Shown here one piece after another: positions 8,151-17,371 of a stretch of 64,000 bases of DNA. The DNA lies in assembly GCF_042683565.1 (NCBI RefSeq), contig NZ_JBHUJW010000023.1, positions 62,001 to 126,000 on the forward strand, in the 5' to 3' direction. This stretch comes from Brevibacillus sp042683565. GTDB taxonomy: Bacteria > Bacillota > Bacilli > Brevibacillales > Brevibacillaceae. The notes beneath the pieces were generated by a model. The model worked only from the letters and a program-made list of their open reading frames with translations. It was not told where the DNA came from and did not search any database. The position numbers and the translations under genes were made by a program. The number at the start of each line of letters is the position of its first letter. Position 1 is the stretch's first letter.

Positions 8151-9014
8151 ATGGACATGGATACGATCGGGTTCATCGGTACAGGCAGCATGGGCAGCAT
8201 CCTGATCGAAGCGTTGCTGTCTGCCAAAGCCCTGTCGCCGAGCCAGATCATCATAGCGAACCGCACTCCCGCCAAAGCGGAACGGTTGGCCGAACGTCAT
8301 CCCGGATTGATTGTCGCGCAGAGCAATGTCGAACTGGCTAAAAAGGCGCAGGCGCTGCTTTTGTGCGTGAAGCCTTTGGAATATAGGGTCTTGCTGGAGC
8401 AGATCGCTCCTGCCCTGTCGCCGGAGCATCTGTTGATTACGATCACCAGCCCGATCAAGCTCGCCCAGCTGGAGGAACTGGTGCCTTGCGCCGTCGCCAG
8501 AGTCGTCCCGAGTATTACGAATGCTGCCCGCAGCGGAGTCAGCCTTTGCGAGTTTGGCTCTCGCGTCACGGAGAGCCAGCGACAGTTTATTCTCAACCTC
8601 TTTTCCCAGATCAGCAACCCGACAGTCATCTCCGAATCATTTTTGCGCATCACCTCTGACCTGACCAGCTGTGGACCTGCTTTCATCAGCTACATCCTCC
8701 AGCAGATGATTCAGGACGCTGTGAGCGAAACGGGCATCTCCCAAGAAGCAGCTACCTATTTGACGACACAAATGTTCATCGGCATGGCTGACCTTTTGAA
8801 ATCGGAAATTTTCACTTTGCCCTCCTTGCAGCAACGGGTATGCGTCCCCGGAGGAATCACAGGCGAAGGATTGATCCCTCTGCAGGAGAGCATTCCGGGC
8901 CGGTTTGCAGAAGTTTTCCGCCGCACCCATGCGAAATTCGCAGAAGACCAGGAGCTGGTTGCTGACATGCTGTGCCACCAGCCGCAGGAAGCGGCGGGAG
9001 AGGGGCAAAGCTGA
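8151..9014 (+). CDS. comER: ComER, pyrroline-5-carboxylate reductase family
   Basis: This is the late-competence protein ComER, an NAD(P)-binding protein related to proline biosynthetic reductase (ProC). The N-terminus has the Rossmann motif GFIGTGSMGS (residues 7-16). The C-terminal part contains TSCGPAFISYILQQM and VCVPGGITGEGL, the positions of the ProC dimer/catalytic helices. Its biochemical role in competence is not known. In B. subtilis comER is divergent from comEA; here it keeps the expected strand but follows comEA in the same direction, 70 bases downstream, because comEA itself is flipped. Start at 8151 follows GGAGGGAGGT; an ATG two codons on is possible. Confidence 0.88.
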   Translation: MDMDTIGFIGTGSMGSILIEALLSAKALSPSQIIIANRTPAKAERLAERHPGLIVAQSNVELAKKAQALLLCVKPLEYRVLLEQIAPALSPEHLLITITSPIKLAQLEELVPCAVARVVPSITNAARSGVSLCEFGSRVTESQRQFILNLFSQISNPTVISESFLRITSDLTSCGPAFISYILQQMIQDAVSETGISQEAATYLTTQMFIGMADLLKSEIFTLPSLQQRVCVPGGITGEGLIPLQESIPGRFAEVFRRTHAKFAEDQELVADMLCHQPQEAAGEGQS

Positions 9015-9083
9015 CAGCGCAAGGGCAAAGCAGCGGGACAACACCTGCAGCACGGAAACTGGCTGCGGCTCCATAAAAAGAGC

Positions 9084-9130
9084 AAAAAAAGGAGCGGACA
9101 CCCGTCATTTTCAGGGTCCACTCCTTTTTT
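9084..9130. terminator. bidirectional terminator between comER and leuS
   Basis: A long imperfect stem (AAAAAAAGGAGCGGAC... pairing with ...GTCCACTCCTTTTTT) has T runs in both directions. It can end comER transcripts on the plus strand and leuS transcripts on the minus strand. A second hairpin (GCCAAGG/CCTTGGC, about 9170-9190) lies between it and the leuS stop. Confidence 0.75.
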
Positions 9131-9211
9131 ACATCAGGGAATTTACTTCATCCCGTACAGGTTGCGGCCAAGGCTGTGATAACCTTGGCACAGCCCGTTC
9201 GCCCGGTTCCA

Positions 9212-11629
9212 TTAGCGGACGACGATGTTGACCAGTTTGCCAGGCACGGCGATGACTTTGACAATCGTTTTGCCTGCCGTCAGTTCTTTGATGACGGCGT
9301 TGCCCAAGGCCAGTTCTTCCATTTGCTCTTTTGTCGCATCGGCGGCGATGAGCAGCTTCTCCTTGTTTTTGCCGTTCACTTGCAGAACGATCTCCACTTC
9401 GTCGTCGATCAGCTTGGATTCATCGTAAGTTGGCCAAGCTTCGTAAGCGATCGTCTCGGTGTGTCCCAGCTTTTCCCACAGTTCTTCGGCGATGTGCGGA
9501 GCGATCGGGGACAGCATTTTTACGAAGTCCTCCATATATTTCTTCGGCAGGACATCTGCTTTGTACGCCTCGTTGACGAATACCATCAGTTGAGAAATAC
9601 CGGTGTTGAAGCGCAGGCCTTCGTAGTCTTCCGTCACTTTCTTCACGGTCTGGTGGTACACGCGCTCCATTGCCCCGACATTCGCCGTATCGACGATCTT
9701 CTCGTTCAGCTCGCCGTTGTCGTTTACAAACAGGCGGTAGACGCGGTCCAGGAAGCGGCGGGCGCCGTCCAGCCCTTTGGTCGACCAGGCGATGGACGCC
9801 TCCAGAGGTCCCATGAACATCTCGTACAGGCGCAGGGTGTCTGCACCGTGGGTGTTGATGATGTCATCCGGGTTGACGACGTTGCCTTTCGATTTACTCA
9901 TTTTCTCGTTGTTTTCCCCAAGGATCATTCCTTGGTTAAACAGCTTCTGGAACGGCTCCTTGGTAGGCACGACACCGATGTCGTACAGGAATTTGTGCCA
10001 GAAGCGTGAGTAGAGCAAATGCAGAACCGCATGCTCGGCGCCGCCGATATAGACGTCGACCGGCAGCCATTCCTTCAACTTGTCCGGGTCTGCCAGCGCA
10101 TTGTCATTGTGCGGATCGATAAAGCGCAGGAAGTACCAGCAGCTTCCAGCCCACTGCGGCATGGTGTTGGTCTCGCGGCGAGCTTTCAGGCCGGTCTCCG
10201 GATCGACAGTGTTGATCCAGTCGGTGATGTTTGCCAGCGGTGATTCGCCTGTGCCGGACGGTTTGATTTCTTTCGTCTTCGGCAGCATGATCGGCAGTTG
10301 GTCTTCCGGAACGACTTTCATGGTGCCGTCTTCCAGATGGAGGATCGGAATCGGCTCACCCCAGTAGCGTTGACGGCTGAACAGCCAGTCGCGAAGGCGG
10401 TAGGTCACTTTGCGGCTTCCTTTGCCGTTTGCCACCAGCCATTCGATCATTTTGTTGATCGCCTGTTCCTTGTTCAGGCCGTCCAGGAAGCCGGAATTGA
10501 TGTGCTCGCCATCGCCCGCATACGCTTCCTTGGAAATGTCGCCACCAGCGATGACTTGCTTGATCGGCAGGTTGAACGTCTTGGCAAATTCGTAGTCGCG
10601 CTCGTCATGCGCCGGCACCGCCATGATGGAGCCAGTACCGTAGCTGATCAGCACGTAATCGGCGATCCAGATCGGCAGACGCTCGCCGTTCACCGGGTTG
10701 ATCGCATACGCGCCGGTAAACACCCCTGTCTTTTCTTTCGCCAGGTCGGTACGCTCCAGATCGCTTTTCCGCTTCGTCTGCTCCAGATACGCATCCACCG
10801 CTGCCCGCTGCTCAGGCGTAGTGATCAGGTCGACCAGCTTGTGCTCAGGTGCGAGTACAGTATAGGTAGCACCGAACAATGTATCCGGACGGGTCGTGAA
10901 GACCGTGAATGTCTCGTCATGGCCTTCGATGCCGAACGTCACTTCTGCCCCTTCGGAACGGCCGATCCAGTTGCGCTGCATTTCCTTGATGCTCTCCGGC
11001 CAGTCCAGCTCCTCCAGGTCAGCCAGGAGACGCTCTGCGTATGCCGTAATTTTCAGCACCCATTGCTTCATCGGGCGGCGTTCCACCGGATGGCCGCCGC
11101 GCTCGCTCTTGCCGTCGATGACTTCTTCATTCGCGAGGACGGTTCCCAGCGCAGGGCACCAGTTTACAGCCACTTCGTCGATGTACGCCAGGCCGTGTTC
11201 ATAAAGCTTGGTGAAAATCCATTGGGTCCATTTGTAATATTTCGGGTCTGTCGTGTTGATTTCCCGATCCCAGTCGTAGGAGAAGCCCAGCGCCTTGATC
11301 TGGCGGCGGAAATTTTGGATATTTTTCTCCGTAAATTCCGCAGGGTCGTTGCCGGTATCCAGCGCATACTGCTCCGCCGGCAGACCGAATGCATCCCAAC
11401 CCATCGGGTGCAGCACGTTGTAGCCTTGCATCCGTTTCATACGGGACAGAATATCGGTAGCGGTATACCCTTCCGGATGGCCTACGTGCAGGCCGGCGCC
11501 GGAAGGATACGGAAACATGTCCAGCGCGTAAAACTTCTTCTTGCCCGGGTCTTCCGACGTTTTGAACGTCTTGTTTTGCTCCCAGTATTGCTGCCATTTT
11601 TTCTCAATGTCGCGATGACTAAAAACCAT
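9212..11629 (-). CDS. leuS: leucyl-tRNA synthetase
   Basis: This class I synthetase charges tRNA-Leu. At 805 residues it is full length. The HIGH signature appears as HVGH in GAGLHVGHPEGYTATD near residue 45. The CP1 editing domain lies in the middle (TFTVFTTRPDTLFGATY and the GTGSIMAVPAHDERD segment). The catalytic KMSKS loop (NEKMSKSKGN) is near residue 575. The C-terminal anticodon-binding and tRNA-contact domains are present. A T-box leader for uncharged tRNA-Leu lies directly upstream, with its own strong promoter. Confidence 0.97.
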   Translation of the reverse strand: MVFSHRDIEKKWQQYWEQNKTFKTSEDPGKKKFYALDMFPYPSGAGLHVGHPEGYTATDILSRMKRMQGYNVLHPMGWDAFGLPAEQYALDTGNDPAEFTEKNIQNFRRQIKALGFSYDWDREINTTDPKYYKWTQWIFTKLYEHGLAYIDEVAVNWCPALGTVLANEEVIDGKSERGGHPVERRPMKQWVLKITAYAERLLADLEELDWPESIKEMQRNWIGRSEGAEVTFGIEGHDETFTVFTTRPDTLFGATYTVLAPEHKLVDLITTPEQRAAVDAYLEQTKRKSDLERTDLAKEKTGVFTGAYAINPVNGERLPIWIADYVLISYGTGSIMAVPAHDERDYEFAKTFNLPIKQVIAGGDISKEAYAGDGEHINSGFLDGLNKEQAINKMIEWLVANGKGSRKVTYRLRDWLFSRQRYWGEPIPILHLEDGTMKVVPEDQLPIMLPKTKEIKPSGTGESPLANITDWINTVDPETGLKARRETNTMPQWAGSCWYFLRFIDPHNDNALADPDKLKEWLPVDVYIGGAEHAVLHLLYSRFWHKFLYDIGVVPTKEPFQKLFNQGMILGENNEKMSKSKGNVVNPDDIINTHGADTLRLYEMFMGPLEASIAWSTKGLDGARRFLDRVYRLFVNDNGELNEKIVDTANVGAMERVYHQTVKKVTEDYEGLRFNTGISQLMVFVNEAYKADVLPKKYMEDFVKMLSPIAPHIAEELWEKLGHTETIAYEAWPTYDESKLIDDEVEIVLQVNGKNKEKLLIAADATKEQMEELALGNAVIKELTAGKTIVKVIAVPGKLVNIVVR

Positions 11630-11682
11630 GGTAAAGCACTCCCATCCTCAATGGTGAAAATAAAGGAAAACTGGTGAAAAAT

Positions 11683-11964
11683 AAAAAAACCCCACGCCCC
11701 CATCGATTACGAGAAGGGACGAGAGGCAGTGTTTACTCCCGCGGTACCACCCAGATTGATGAATGTCAGCCATTCATCCGCTTGTTTTACGTCCGTAACG
11801 TGGACCATTCGCTTACCCTTACGCAGCTGGCATGCAGCCTTGGGGGCAAGTGCTGGGAGGCGAGTTCAGATCGCTCCGGGTTGACTTGCACCAGCCGTCA
11901 ACTCTCTACTGCACGGAGTTTACTCCTACTATTCCTCTTTCAACGCGTCGAAATTTGCAGTTAT
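11683..11964 (-). promoter_or_regulatory. T-box leader of leuS
   Basis: A T-box riboswitch that reads uncharged tRNA and controls termination. The conserved T-box sequence GGGTGGTACCGCG is on the minus strand at 11740-11752, in the antiterminator position. It is followed by a terminator (arms 11716-11726 and 11690-11701, with GU pairs, then seven T). Stem I is upstream; a CTC (Leu) triplet in the context GAACTCGCC is the likely specifier, but I did not fold the leader. Uncharged tRNA-Leu should promote read-through into leuS. Confidence 0.9.
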
Positions 11965-11970
11965 AACACG

Positions 11971-12000
11971 ATTATAGTAAATCTCAACCAGTCATGTCAA
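11971..12000 (-). promoter_or_regulatory. sigma-A promoter of the leuS T-box leader
   Basis: On the minus strand a perfect TTGACA (11995-12000) and a perfect TATAAT (11971-11976) are separated by 18 bases. The -35 overlaps the stop codon of yqeM. Confidence 0.85.
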
Positions 12001-12740
12001 CGTTTCGGCTTGCGCGCGGCAAAAAACAGGCGCTCGCTCGTTTCCTTTGGCGGCCGATCCGAGTAGTCGGCCGTCACGACGATGTCCGCAAACCCGGCAT
12101 CAGACAGCCAGCGGATCAGCTGGATCGGCTGGTACGCCCGCTGCAAGTGCTCTTCCTCCACCCGCTCGTACAGTCCCTCTGGCTGGCGGATAAAAAAGGT
12201 CAGCTGATGCTCCACCTCGAGCCGGAGCGGGTCGCAAAAACATTGCCAAATGTACGAAACTTCATCGTCCATGTAGGTGAACGTCTCATCGCCAAAAATG
12301 TGCAGCATCTTGTACGGGCTGTGCACGTCAAACAGGAAGCTGCCGCCTTCTGCCAGATGGTCGAACACCCGGCGGAACGTCTCCTGCACATCCGCCTCCT
12401 CGGTCAAATAGCTGAGGGAGTCGCACAGCGAGATGACCGCATCGGCCTGCGGCAGCTCGAGTTCGCGCATGTCCTGCTCCACCCAGGTGATTTCCACCTG
12501 CTCCCGGCGCATTTTATCATAGGCGACAGCCAGCATCTCCGCCGAAAGGTCGACGCCCGTCACGCGGTAGCCGCGCTTTGCCAGCGGAATGGCGATCGTA
12601 CCCGTTCCGCAGCCGAGATCAATCACATGCCGCGGCTTCTCCCCTTTGGCAAAGTGGCCCTCTACCCAGTCGAGCCATTCGCCGTAGGGAGAGTCCGCCA
12701 TCAGCCGGTCGTACACCGCTGCCATATGTGCGTATGCCAT
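11997..12740 (-). CDS. yqeM: YqeM-like SAM-dependent methyltransferase
   Basis: A class I methyltransferase with the SAM-binding motif VIDLGCGTGT near residue 40 and a GVDLSAEML acidic loop. The substrate is not known; B. subtilis YqeM sits at the same place behind yqeL (rsfS). The start is taken at 12740 (MAYAHMAAVYDRLM), because the extra residues upstream overlap the rsfS end and do not resemble the family. It is the last gene of the yqeG operon; its stop codon overlaps the leuS promoter. Confidence 0.85.
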   Translation of the reverse strand: MAYAHMAAVYDRLMADSPYGEWLDWVEGHFAKGEKPRHVIDLGCGTGTIAIPLAKRGYRVTGVDLSAEMLAVAYDKMRREQVEITWVEQDMRELELPQADAVISLCDSLSYLTEEADVQETFRRVFDHLAEGGSFLFDVHSPYKMLHIFGDETFTYMDDEVSYIWQCFCDPLRLEVEHQLTFFIRQPEGLYERVEEEHLQRAYQPIQLIRWLSDAGFADIVVTADYSDRPPKETSERLFFAARKPKR

Positions 12741-12745
12741 AGCGA

Positions 12746-13102
12746 TTACCCCTGTTCGGAGAAGGAGACGATTTCGGCATCCTTCCACAGACGCTCCAGG
12801 TTGTAAAACTCGCGATCCTCGCGATGGAATACGTGAATGACGACATCTCCCAGGTCGACGAGCACCCAGCGTCCTTCTTCCGCGCCTTCGATCCCCCGAA
12901 CATCCATCCCGTTTTTGTGTGCCTGATCGCGGATTTCCTTGACGATCGCCTGCACCTGGCGCTCATTGTTACCATGACAGATCATGAAGTAGTCTGCGAT
13001 CACGGACAGGTTGCGGATATCCATCACGACCAGCTTTTCCGCTTTTTTCTCCTCGGCAGCCTTCACGACCAAACGAGCCAAATCTTCTACTGTTTTAACC
13101 AT
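12746..13102 (-). CDS. rsfS: ribosome silencing factor RsfS
   Basis: RsfS binds ribosomal protein L14 (uL14) on the 50S subunit and blocks subunit joining under starvation. The protein is 118 residues, the normal length of the Iojap/DUF143 family, with the conserved core VVMDIRNLSVIADYFMICHG and the C-terminal WVLVDLGDVVIHVFHREDREFYNLERLW. It overlaps yqeK by 8 bases and is followed 5 bases later by yqeM. Confidence 0.95.
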   Translation of the reverse strand: MVKTVEDLARLVVKAAEEKKAEKLVVMDIRNLSVIADYFMICHGNNERQVQAIVKEIRDQAHKNGMDVRGIEGAEEGRWVLVDLGDVVIHVFHREDREFYNLERLWKDAEIVSFSEQG

Positions 13103-13691
13103 TAAACCCTCCTACTCTCCCTCTGCGGGAAATCAAGTCGTTATATGCCAAAAGCGTCAACGGATACACCGTCTTTTGCTTTTCGATCAAAAACTGTATC
13201 GTGCCTCCCAGCGCCAAAGCCAGAGCGGCATCCAGATCGGTTTCAGCCACCTCGCGGATCTTTTCCACACCGGGAAAATTTCGGTTCGGTTCTATATAGT
13301 CTGCCACACAGACCACTTTTTCTAACAGCGTCATGCCTGCTCTGCCAGTCGTATGGTAGCGGACAGCCTGCAAGATTTCCGGGTCCGTAATCCCAAGGTC
13401 CGACTGAATGACGATCGCTCCTGCAAAGGCGTGCCACAGCTCCTTTTCGCCTTCGAGCAATTCTGTCGGCATGTCGTGCCGCACGAGAATCTCGAACATC
13501 TTGTCGACCGGCCAGCATTTGCAGTAGTCGTGCAAACAGCCGGCCAGCTCGGCCTTGTCAGGGTCCGCTCCGTAGCGAACCGCCAGCTTCCGGGCAGATT
13601 CTGCGACGCCGAGCGTGTGCGTATACCGCTTTTCGTGCATTTGCGCCCGCACGCGTGCGAGCAGCTCCTCCCGATTGCTCCACTCATTCAT
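13095..13691 (-). CDS. yqeK: YqeK, HD-domain diadenosine tetraphosphatase
   Basis: YqeK-family HD proteins hydrolyse Ap4A to ADP. The metal-binding residues are visible: His in YTHTLGVAES, the His-Asp pair in GCLHDYCKCW, and later His residues in LWHAFAGA and RYHTTGR. The 198 residues are of normal length. The gene overlaps nadD at its start and rsfS at its end, each by 8 bases, so translation is probably coupled. Confidence 0.93.
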   Translation of the reverse strand: MNEWSNREELLARVRAQMHEKRYTHTLGVAESARKLAVRYGADPDKAELAGCLHDYCKCWPVDKMFEILVRHDMPTELLEGEKELWHAFAGAIVIQSDLGITDPEILQAVRYHTTGRAGMTLLEKVVCVADYIEPNRNFPGVEKIREVAETDLDAALALALGGTIQFLIEKQKTVYPLTLLAYNDLISRRGRVGGFNG

Positions 13692-14310
13692 AGATTCGGT
13701 TCTCCTTTATATAGCGCTCCACCTCACGCGGGACCAGGTAGCGAATGCTCTGTCCGGCCGCCGCTTTGGCGCGGATCAGCGTGGAGGAAATATCCCAGAT
13801 GGGCATTTGTACAAAGGTCACGTCTTCCAAGGGGGCTTGATGGTTGATCGTACCGGGGCGGTCATCAGCCGGGTCTGCCTGATCGACAACCGAACCGGGC
13901 CGGGCCAATCCGATGAAGCGAACCAGCCGACGAAGCTCCTCGTACCGGTGCCACTTCGGGAGAATTTCCACCATGTCTCCACCAATGATAAAGGAAAAGC
14001 GGCACTCTGGAAACTGCGCCACCAGCTGCACAATCGTATCGTACGTATAGGACGGCCCTTCGCGCAAAAGCTCGATGTCGGTCACTCGAAACGATTCGTG
14101 GTCCGCGATGGCCAGCTCTACCATTTTCAGCCGCGCCGCTGCAGGAGTGAGGCCTGCTCGCGTCTTGTGCGGCGGTATGTGTGCGGGCATGAACCACACT
14201 TCGTCCAGCCCTGCCTGCTCCCTCGCCTGTTCGGCCGCGAGCAAATGCCCGCAGTGAATCGGGTCAAAAGTCCCGCCCAAAATGCCTACGTGCTTGATTC
14301 CGTCGTTCAT
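13684..14310 (-). CDS. nadD: nicotinate-nucleotide adenylyltransferase
   Basis: NadD makes deamido-NAD from nicotinate mononucleotide and ATP. The N-terminal nucleotidyltransferase motif GGTFDPIHCGHLLAAEQ includes the (H/T)xGH signature; the C-terminal ISSTLIRAKAAAG corresponds to the ISSTxIR motif. At 208 residues it is normal length. It is in the yqeG operon, after yhbY and overlapping yqeK. Confidence 0.96.
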   Translation of the reverse strand: MNDGIKHVGILGGTFDPIHCGHLLAAEQAREQAGLDEVWFMPAHIPPHKTRAGLTPAAARLKMVELAIADHESFRVTDIELLREGPSYTYDTIVQLVAQFPECRFSFIIGGDMVEILPKWHRYEELRRLVRFIGLARPGSVVDQADPADDRPGTINHQAPLEDVTFVQMPIWDISSTLIRAKAAAGQSIRYLVPREVERYIKENRIYE

Positions 14311-14319
14311 GGCATTCGC

Positions 14320-14616
14320 CTACGGCAGCTCGATCGTCTTGTGTTCCCGGGATTCCTTGTACAGGACGACGGTGTGCCCGATCAGTTGCACCAGCTCCGC
14401 TCCTGCTCCCGCCGCCAGTTGTTCTGCGACTTCATGCTTGTCGTCACTGTTGTTTTGCAAAATGGAGACCTTGATCAATTCGCGCACTTCCAGCGCCTCC
14501 TTGATCTGGGTAATCATGTTTTCGTTTACGCCGCCTTTTCCCACCTGAAAAATCGGGGTGAGGTGATGCGCTTCTGCGCGCAAAAAGCGCTTTTGCTTGC
14601 CGGTCAACATCGGCAT
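14320..14616 (-). CDS. yhbY: YhbY/YqeI family RNA-binding protein
   Basis: A 98-residue CRM-domain protein that associates with pre-50S ribosomal particles. The start MPMLTGKQKRFLRAEAHHLTPIFQVGKGGV is typical, and the conserved GxxG-like loop region (GAELVQLIGHTVVLY) is at the C-terminal half. It lies between aroE and nadD in the operon. Confidence 0.93.
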   Translation of the reverse strand: MPMLTGKQKRFLRAEAHHLTPIFQVGKGGVNENMITQIKEALEVRELIKVSILQNNSDDKHEVAEQLAAGAGAELVQLIGHTVVLYKESREHKTIELP

Positions 14617-14650
14617 GCCTCCTTCGTTCTATTCATCGGATCGATTTATT

Positions 14651-15505
14651 TTATTCTGCTGTTTTTGTCAATTGTTGCAGGACCGTCTCCCGCATGATTT
14701 CCGTCGGCGCCTTTTTCCCTGTCCACAGTTCAAAGGCCAGCGCTCCCTGATTGACGAACATGCCGATGCCGGAATGGACGCGGGCGCCGATTTCTTTGGC
14801 CTCGCTGAGCAGCCTGGTCTCGAGCGGATTGTAGATGAGATCGCTTACGATCAGTCGGTCGTGCAGCCACTCTTTGGGCACAGGCATTTCGGTCACGTTC
14901 GGGAGCATCCCGATCGAAGTCGTGTTGATCAAAAGCGAAGCGTCGGCAATCGCTTCTTTTCCTTCTCCCTGCTCCACGATCTTCGTCGAGACGATGGATT
15001 GCAAGGATTCTGCCAGGATCGTCGCTCGTTCCCGCGAGCGGTTGATGATGCGAATTTCCTTGACCCCTTTTTCCGCCAGAGTAAAGGCTACCGCACGAGC
15101 TGCTCCGCCTGCACCCACCATGGTGACGATCTGCTGGTCGAGCTGGATGCCCGTCTCCTCCTCGAGAGAGCGCACGTATCCCATGCCGTCCGTATTGTAG
15201 CCGATCAGGCGTCCGTCCTTGATCACGACCGTATTGACTGCCCCGATGCGCTTCGCCAGCGGATCGATCTCGTCGAGCATCGGCATGATGGCCACCTTGT
15301 GCGGAATCGTCACGTTGATTCCCACAAGCCCCAGCGCGCGAATCCCCGCGACGGCATCCTCCAGACTGTCTGCTGCGACATCAAAGGCTACGTAGGCAAA
15401 GCCCAAGCCCAATTCCGAAAATGCGGCATTATGCATCATTGGCGATTGTGAATGGGAAACCGGATGGCCGAACAGGCCGACCAGCTTTGTTTTACTCGTA
15501 ATCAC
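14651..15505 (-). CDS. aroE: shikimate dehydrogenase
   Basis: AroE reduces 3-dehydroshikimate to shikimate with NADPH. Substrate-binding residues are in FGHPVSHSQSPMMHNAAF near the N-terminus and NVTIPHK near residue 68; the NADP-binding motif is VGAGGAARAV near residue 130. The 284 residues are of normal length. It is the third gene of the yqeG operon. Confidence 0.96.
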   Translation of the reverse strand: MITSKTKLVGLFGHPVSHSQSPMMHNAAFSELGLGFAYVAFDVAADSLEDAVAGIRALGLVGINVTIPHKVAIMPMLDEIDPLAKRIGAVNTVVIKDGRLIGYNTDGMGYVRSLEEETGIQLDQQIVTMVGAGGAARAVAFTLAEKGVKEIRIINRSRERATILAESLQSIVSTKIVEQGEGKEAIADASLLINTTSIGMLPNVTEMPVPKEWLHDRLIVSDLIYNPLETRLLSEAKEIGARVHSGIGMFVNQGALAFELWTGKKAPTEIMRETVLQQLTKTAE

Positions 15506-15582
15506 GATGCTCTCCTACCCCCTAATGACCTCTTTTTTTCAGACGCGCGGGAACAAGGACGGCGCCTTTTTCTCCGACGGAG

Positions 15583-16704
15583 CTAGATCAACCCTTTTCT
15601 GATCCCTACGCTTACCCCTTTGGGCGCATGAACCACGACACTGGCGTCATGCTTGCCCTGCAGGCTCACCCAGCCCAAACCGGAGATGACGATGTCGGTA
15701 GTCATTCCGGTCGGCTTGATTTTAAACGAATGTTTGACAAACGGCGGCAACGCTCTCGCCGCATCTCCGCCTGTCGGCGGAACGAGCAGGGTGCCATGAT
15801 GCTTTTCCATCACTTCGTCTGCCTTTTCCAGCTTCGTGCGATGAATATACAAGTCGTTGGACACGTAAATGACAAAAGGCTGGCGATGGCCCTGGACGAA
15901 ATCGATGCGGGCCAGTCCGCCAAGGAACAGCGTCTGGCGGTCGTCCAGCTGGTACACCCTGGAATTGATCCGGCTTCGCGGCGTAATTGTACGCAAATCT
16001 GTCGGTGAGATCATATGCCCGATCTGATCCCGGTTGATGATGCCCGGCGTATCGTAGATGGACCGCCCGTCTTCCAGCGGAATTTCGATCTTGTCCAGTG
16101 TTGTGCCCGGGAACGGAGATGTCGTGATCTCCAGCTCCGCTGCACCGTAATCGTGCAAAATGCGGTTGATCATCGTGGATTTCCCCACGTTGGTCACGCC
16201 GACGATGTAGACGTCACGCCCATTGCGCAGCTCTCCGATGCGGGCGAGCAGCTCGTCGATGTGCTGACCCTTCGCCGCGCTGATCAGGACGACATCCTGG
16301 GGGCGCAGGCCGCGCTCCTTGGCCTCGTGCTGCATCCAGTTGCGCACGCGGTTGAGATTGATGTTGCGCGGCAGCAAGTCGACCTTGTTGCCCACGAGCA
16401 AAATCGGATTTTTGCCCACAAAACGCGGCAAGCCCTTCAGCCAGGAGCCCTGGAAATCAAAGATGTCCACGACCATGACTACAAGGGATTGCGTAGAGCC
16501 GATGCCGTCCAGAATCCGCAGGAAATCGTCATCCCCCATGCTGACAGGGGCCACTTCGTTGTAGTGCTTGATCCGATGGCAGCGCTGGCAAATGACGTTC
16601 TTCCTGCCCAGCGCTGACGGCGGCGCATAGCCTGGCCGTTTGGCATCCTCCGTCTGAATCGCGATTCCGCACCCTGCACAGGCAAGAGCCGTCTGATCCA
16701 TCAT
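15583..16704 (-). CDS. yqeH: ribosome biogenesis GTPase YqeH
   Basis: YqeH is a circularly permuted GTPase needed for 30S assembly. An N-terminal treble-clef zinc finger is visible (CAGCG, then CQRCHR). The GTPase motifs come in permuted order: G4 NKVDLL, G5-like SAAKG, then G1 GVTNVGKSTMIN and G3 DTPGI. A C-terminal RNA-binding region follows. The ATG at 16704 overlaps the yqeG stop (ATGA) and is preceded by GGAGGAG; the frame is open further upstream inside yqeG but that part is not family-like. Confidence 0.94.
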   Translation of the reverse strand: MMDQTALACAGCGIAIQTEDAKRPGYAPPSALGRKNVICQRCHRIKHYNEVAPVSMGDDDFLRILDGIGSTQSLVVMVVDIFDFQGSWLKGLPRFVGKNPILLVGNKVDLLPRNINLNRVRNWMQHEAKERGLRPQDVVLISAAKGQHIDELLARIGELRNGRDVYIVGVTNVGKSTMINRILHDYGAAELEITTSPFPGTTLDKIEIPLEDGRSIYDTPGIINRDQIGHMISPTDLRTITPRSRINSRVYQLDDRQTLFLGGLARIDFVQGHRQPFVIYVSNDLYIHRTKLEKADEVMEKHHGTLLVPPTGGDAARALPPFVKHSFKIKPTGMTTDIVISGLGWVSLQGKHDASVVVHAPKGVSVGIRKGLI

Positions 16705-17225
16705 GCTTTTCTCCTCCACGAAACCATTCCTTTCCGTTCCATCCAAATAAGAGCCAATCGTTCCATCTGACGGTTGAAACGCGTCCAAAAACCATCTGTC
16801 TGGGCTACCGGCACGACCAGAATCGTGTGAAATCCGAGCCGATTTCCTCCCAGCACATCGGTAAACAATTGATCGCCAATGACGACAGTCTCGGCGATGG
16901 TCACGTTCATCTGGCGCACCGCCTGCAGAAAAGCGCGGTTAGTAGGCTTACGAGCCGCACTGATATACCCGATGCCGAGGGGCTTGCAGAAGCACTCGAC
17001 GCGCTGCTGGTTGTTATTGGAGACCACCGTGACCTGTATGCCTGCGTCGCGCAGTCGCGCAAGCCACATCTCCACCTCCGGGGTTGCGAGCGGCCTGTCC
17101 CATTCTACCAGCGTGTTGTCCAGATCGGTGATCACGGCACGAATGCGATTACGTTTCAATTGATCTATATCAATGTGGTGGATTGATTCCACGAACTGAT
17201 TAGGTACCAGCTTCTGTAAAAACAC
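16701..17225 (-). CDS. yqeG: YqeG family HAD-type phosphatase
   Basis: A haloacid-dehalogenase-fold phosphatase, subfamily IIIA, whose physiological substrate is not established here. The nucleophile motif is DLDNTLVEWD near residue 35, followed by VVSNNN and GDQLFTDVLGGNR. The GTG at 17225 (reads as MFLQKLVPNQF) is chosen because it lines up with B. subtilis YqeG and has GGAGGTG upstream. It is the first gene of the operon running to yqeM. Confidence 0.92.
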   Translation of the reverse strand: MFLQKLVPNQFVESIHHIDIDQLKRNRIRAVITDLDNTLVEWDRPLATPEVEMWLARLRDAGIQVTVVSNNNQQRVECFCKPLGIGYISAARKPTNRAFLQAVRQMNVTIAETVVIGDQLFTDVLGGNRLGFHTILVVPVAQTDGFWTRFNRQMERLALIWMERKGMVSWRRKA

Positions 17226-17273
17226 GGGGCACCTCCAAATAATGTGAAGCAATCAACCGCGATTTCGGCACTT

Positions 17274-17303
17274 ACTATACCATAATCGGCCACTTGGTTG
17301 CAA
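17274..17303 (-). promoter_or_regulatory. sigma-A promoter of the yqeG-yqeM operon
   Basis: On the minus strand TTGCAA (17298-17303) and TATAGT (17274-17279) are 18 bases apart, with a TGG extension before the -10. It lies 49 bases before the yqeG start codon. Confidence 0.7.
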
Positions 17304-17333
17304 AAGAAAAAGCGCCAGCACCGGCGGCAATGA

Positions 17334-17366
17334 CGAAACCCCCGCGCCGCTGTGCGTCGGGGGTTG
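17334..17366 (-). terminator. terminator-like hairpin after the Cys-rich small gene
   Basis: An 8-bp stem (AACCCCCG / CGGGGGTT) with a 13-base loop is followed only by TTTCGTC on the minus strand. It is placed right after the small gene at 17372 and before the yqeG promoter. Confidence 0.5.
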
Positions 17367-17371
17367 GGCTG

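Noticed and set aside
10298..11677. A 459-codon open frame antisense to leuS
   Set aside because: Shadow of leuS; no start signal or protein features.
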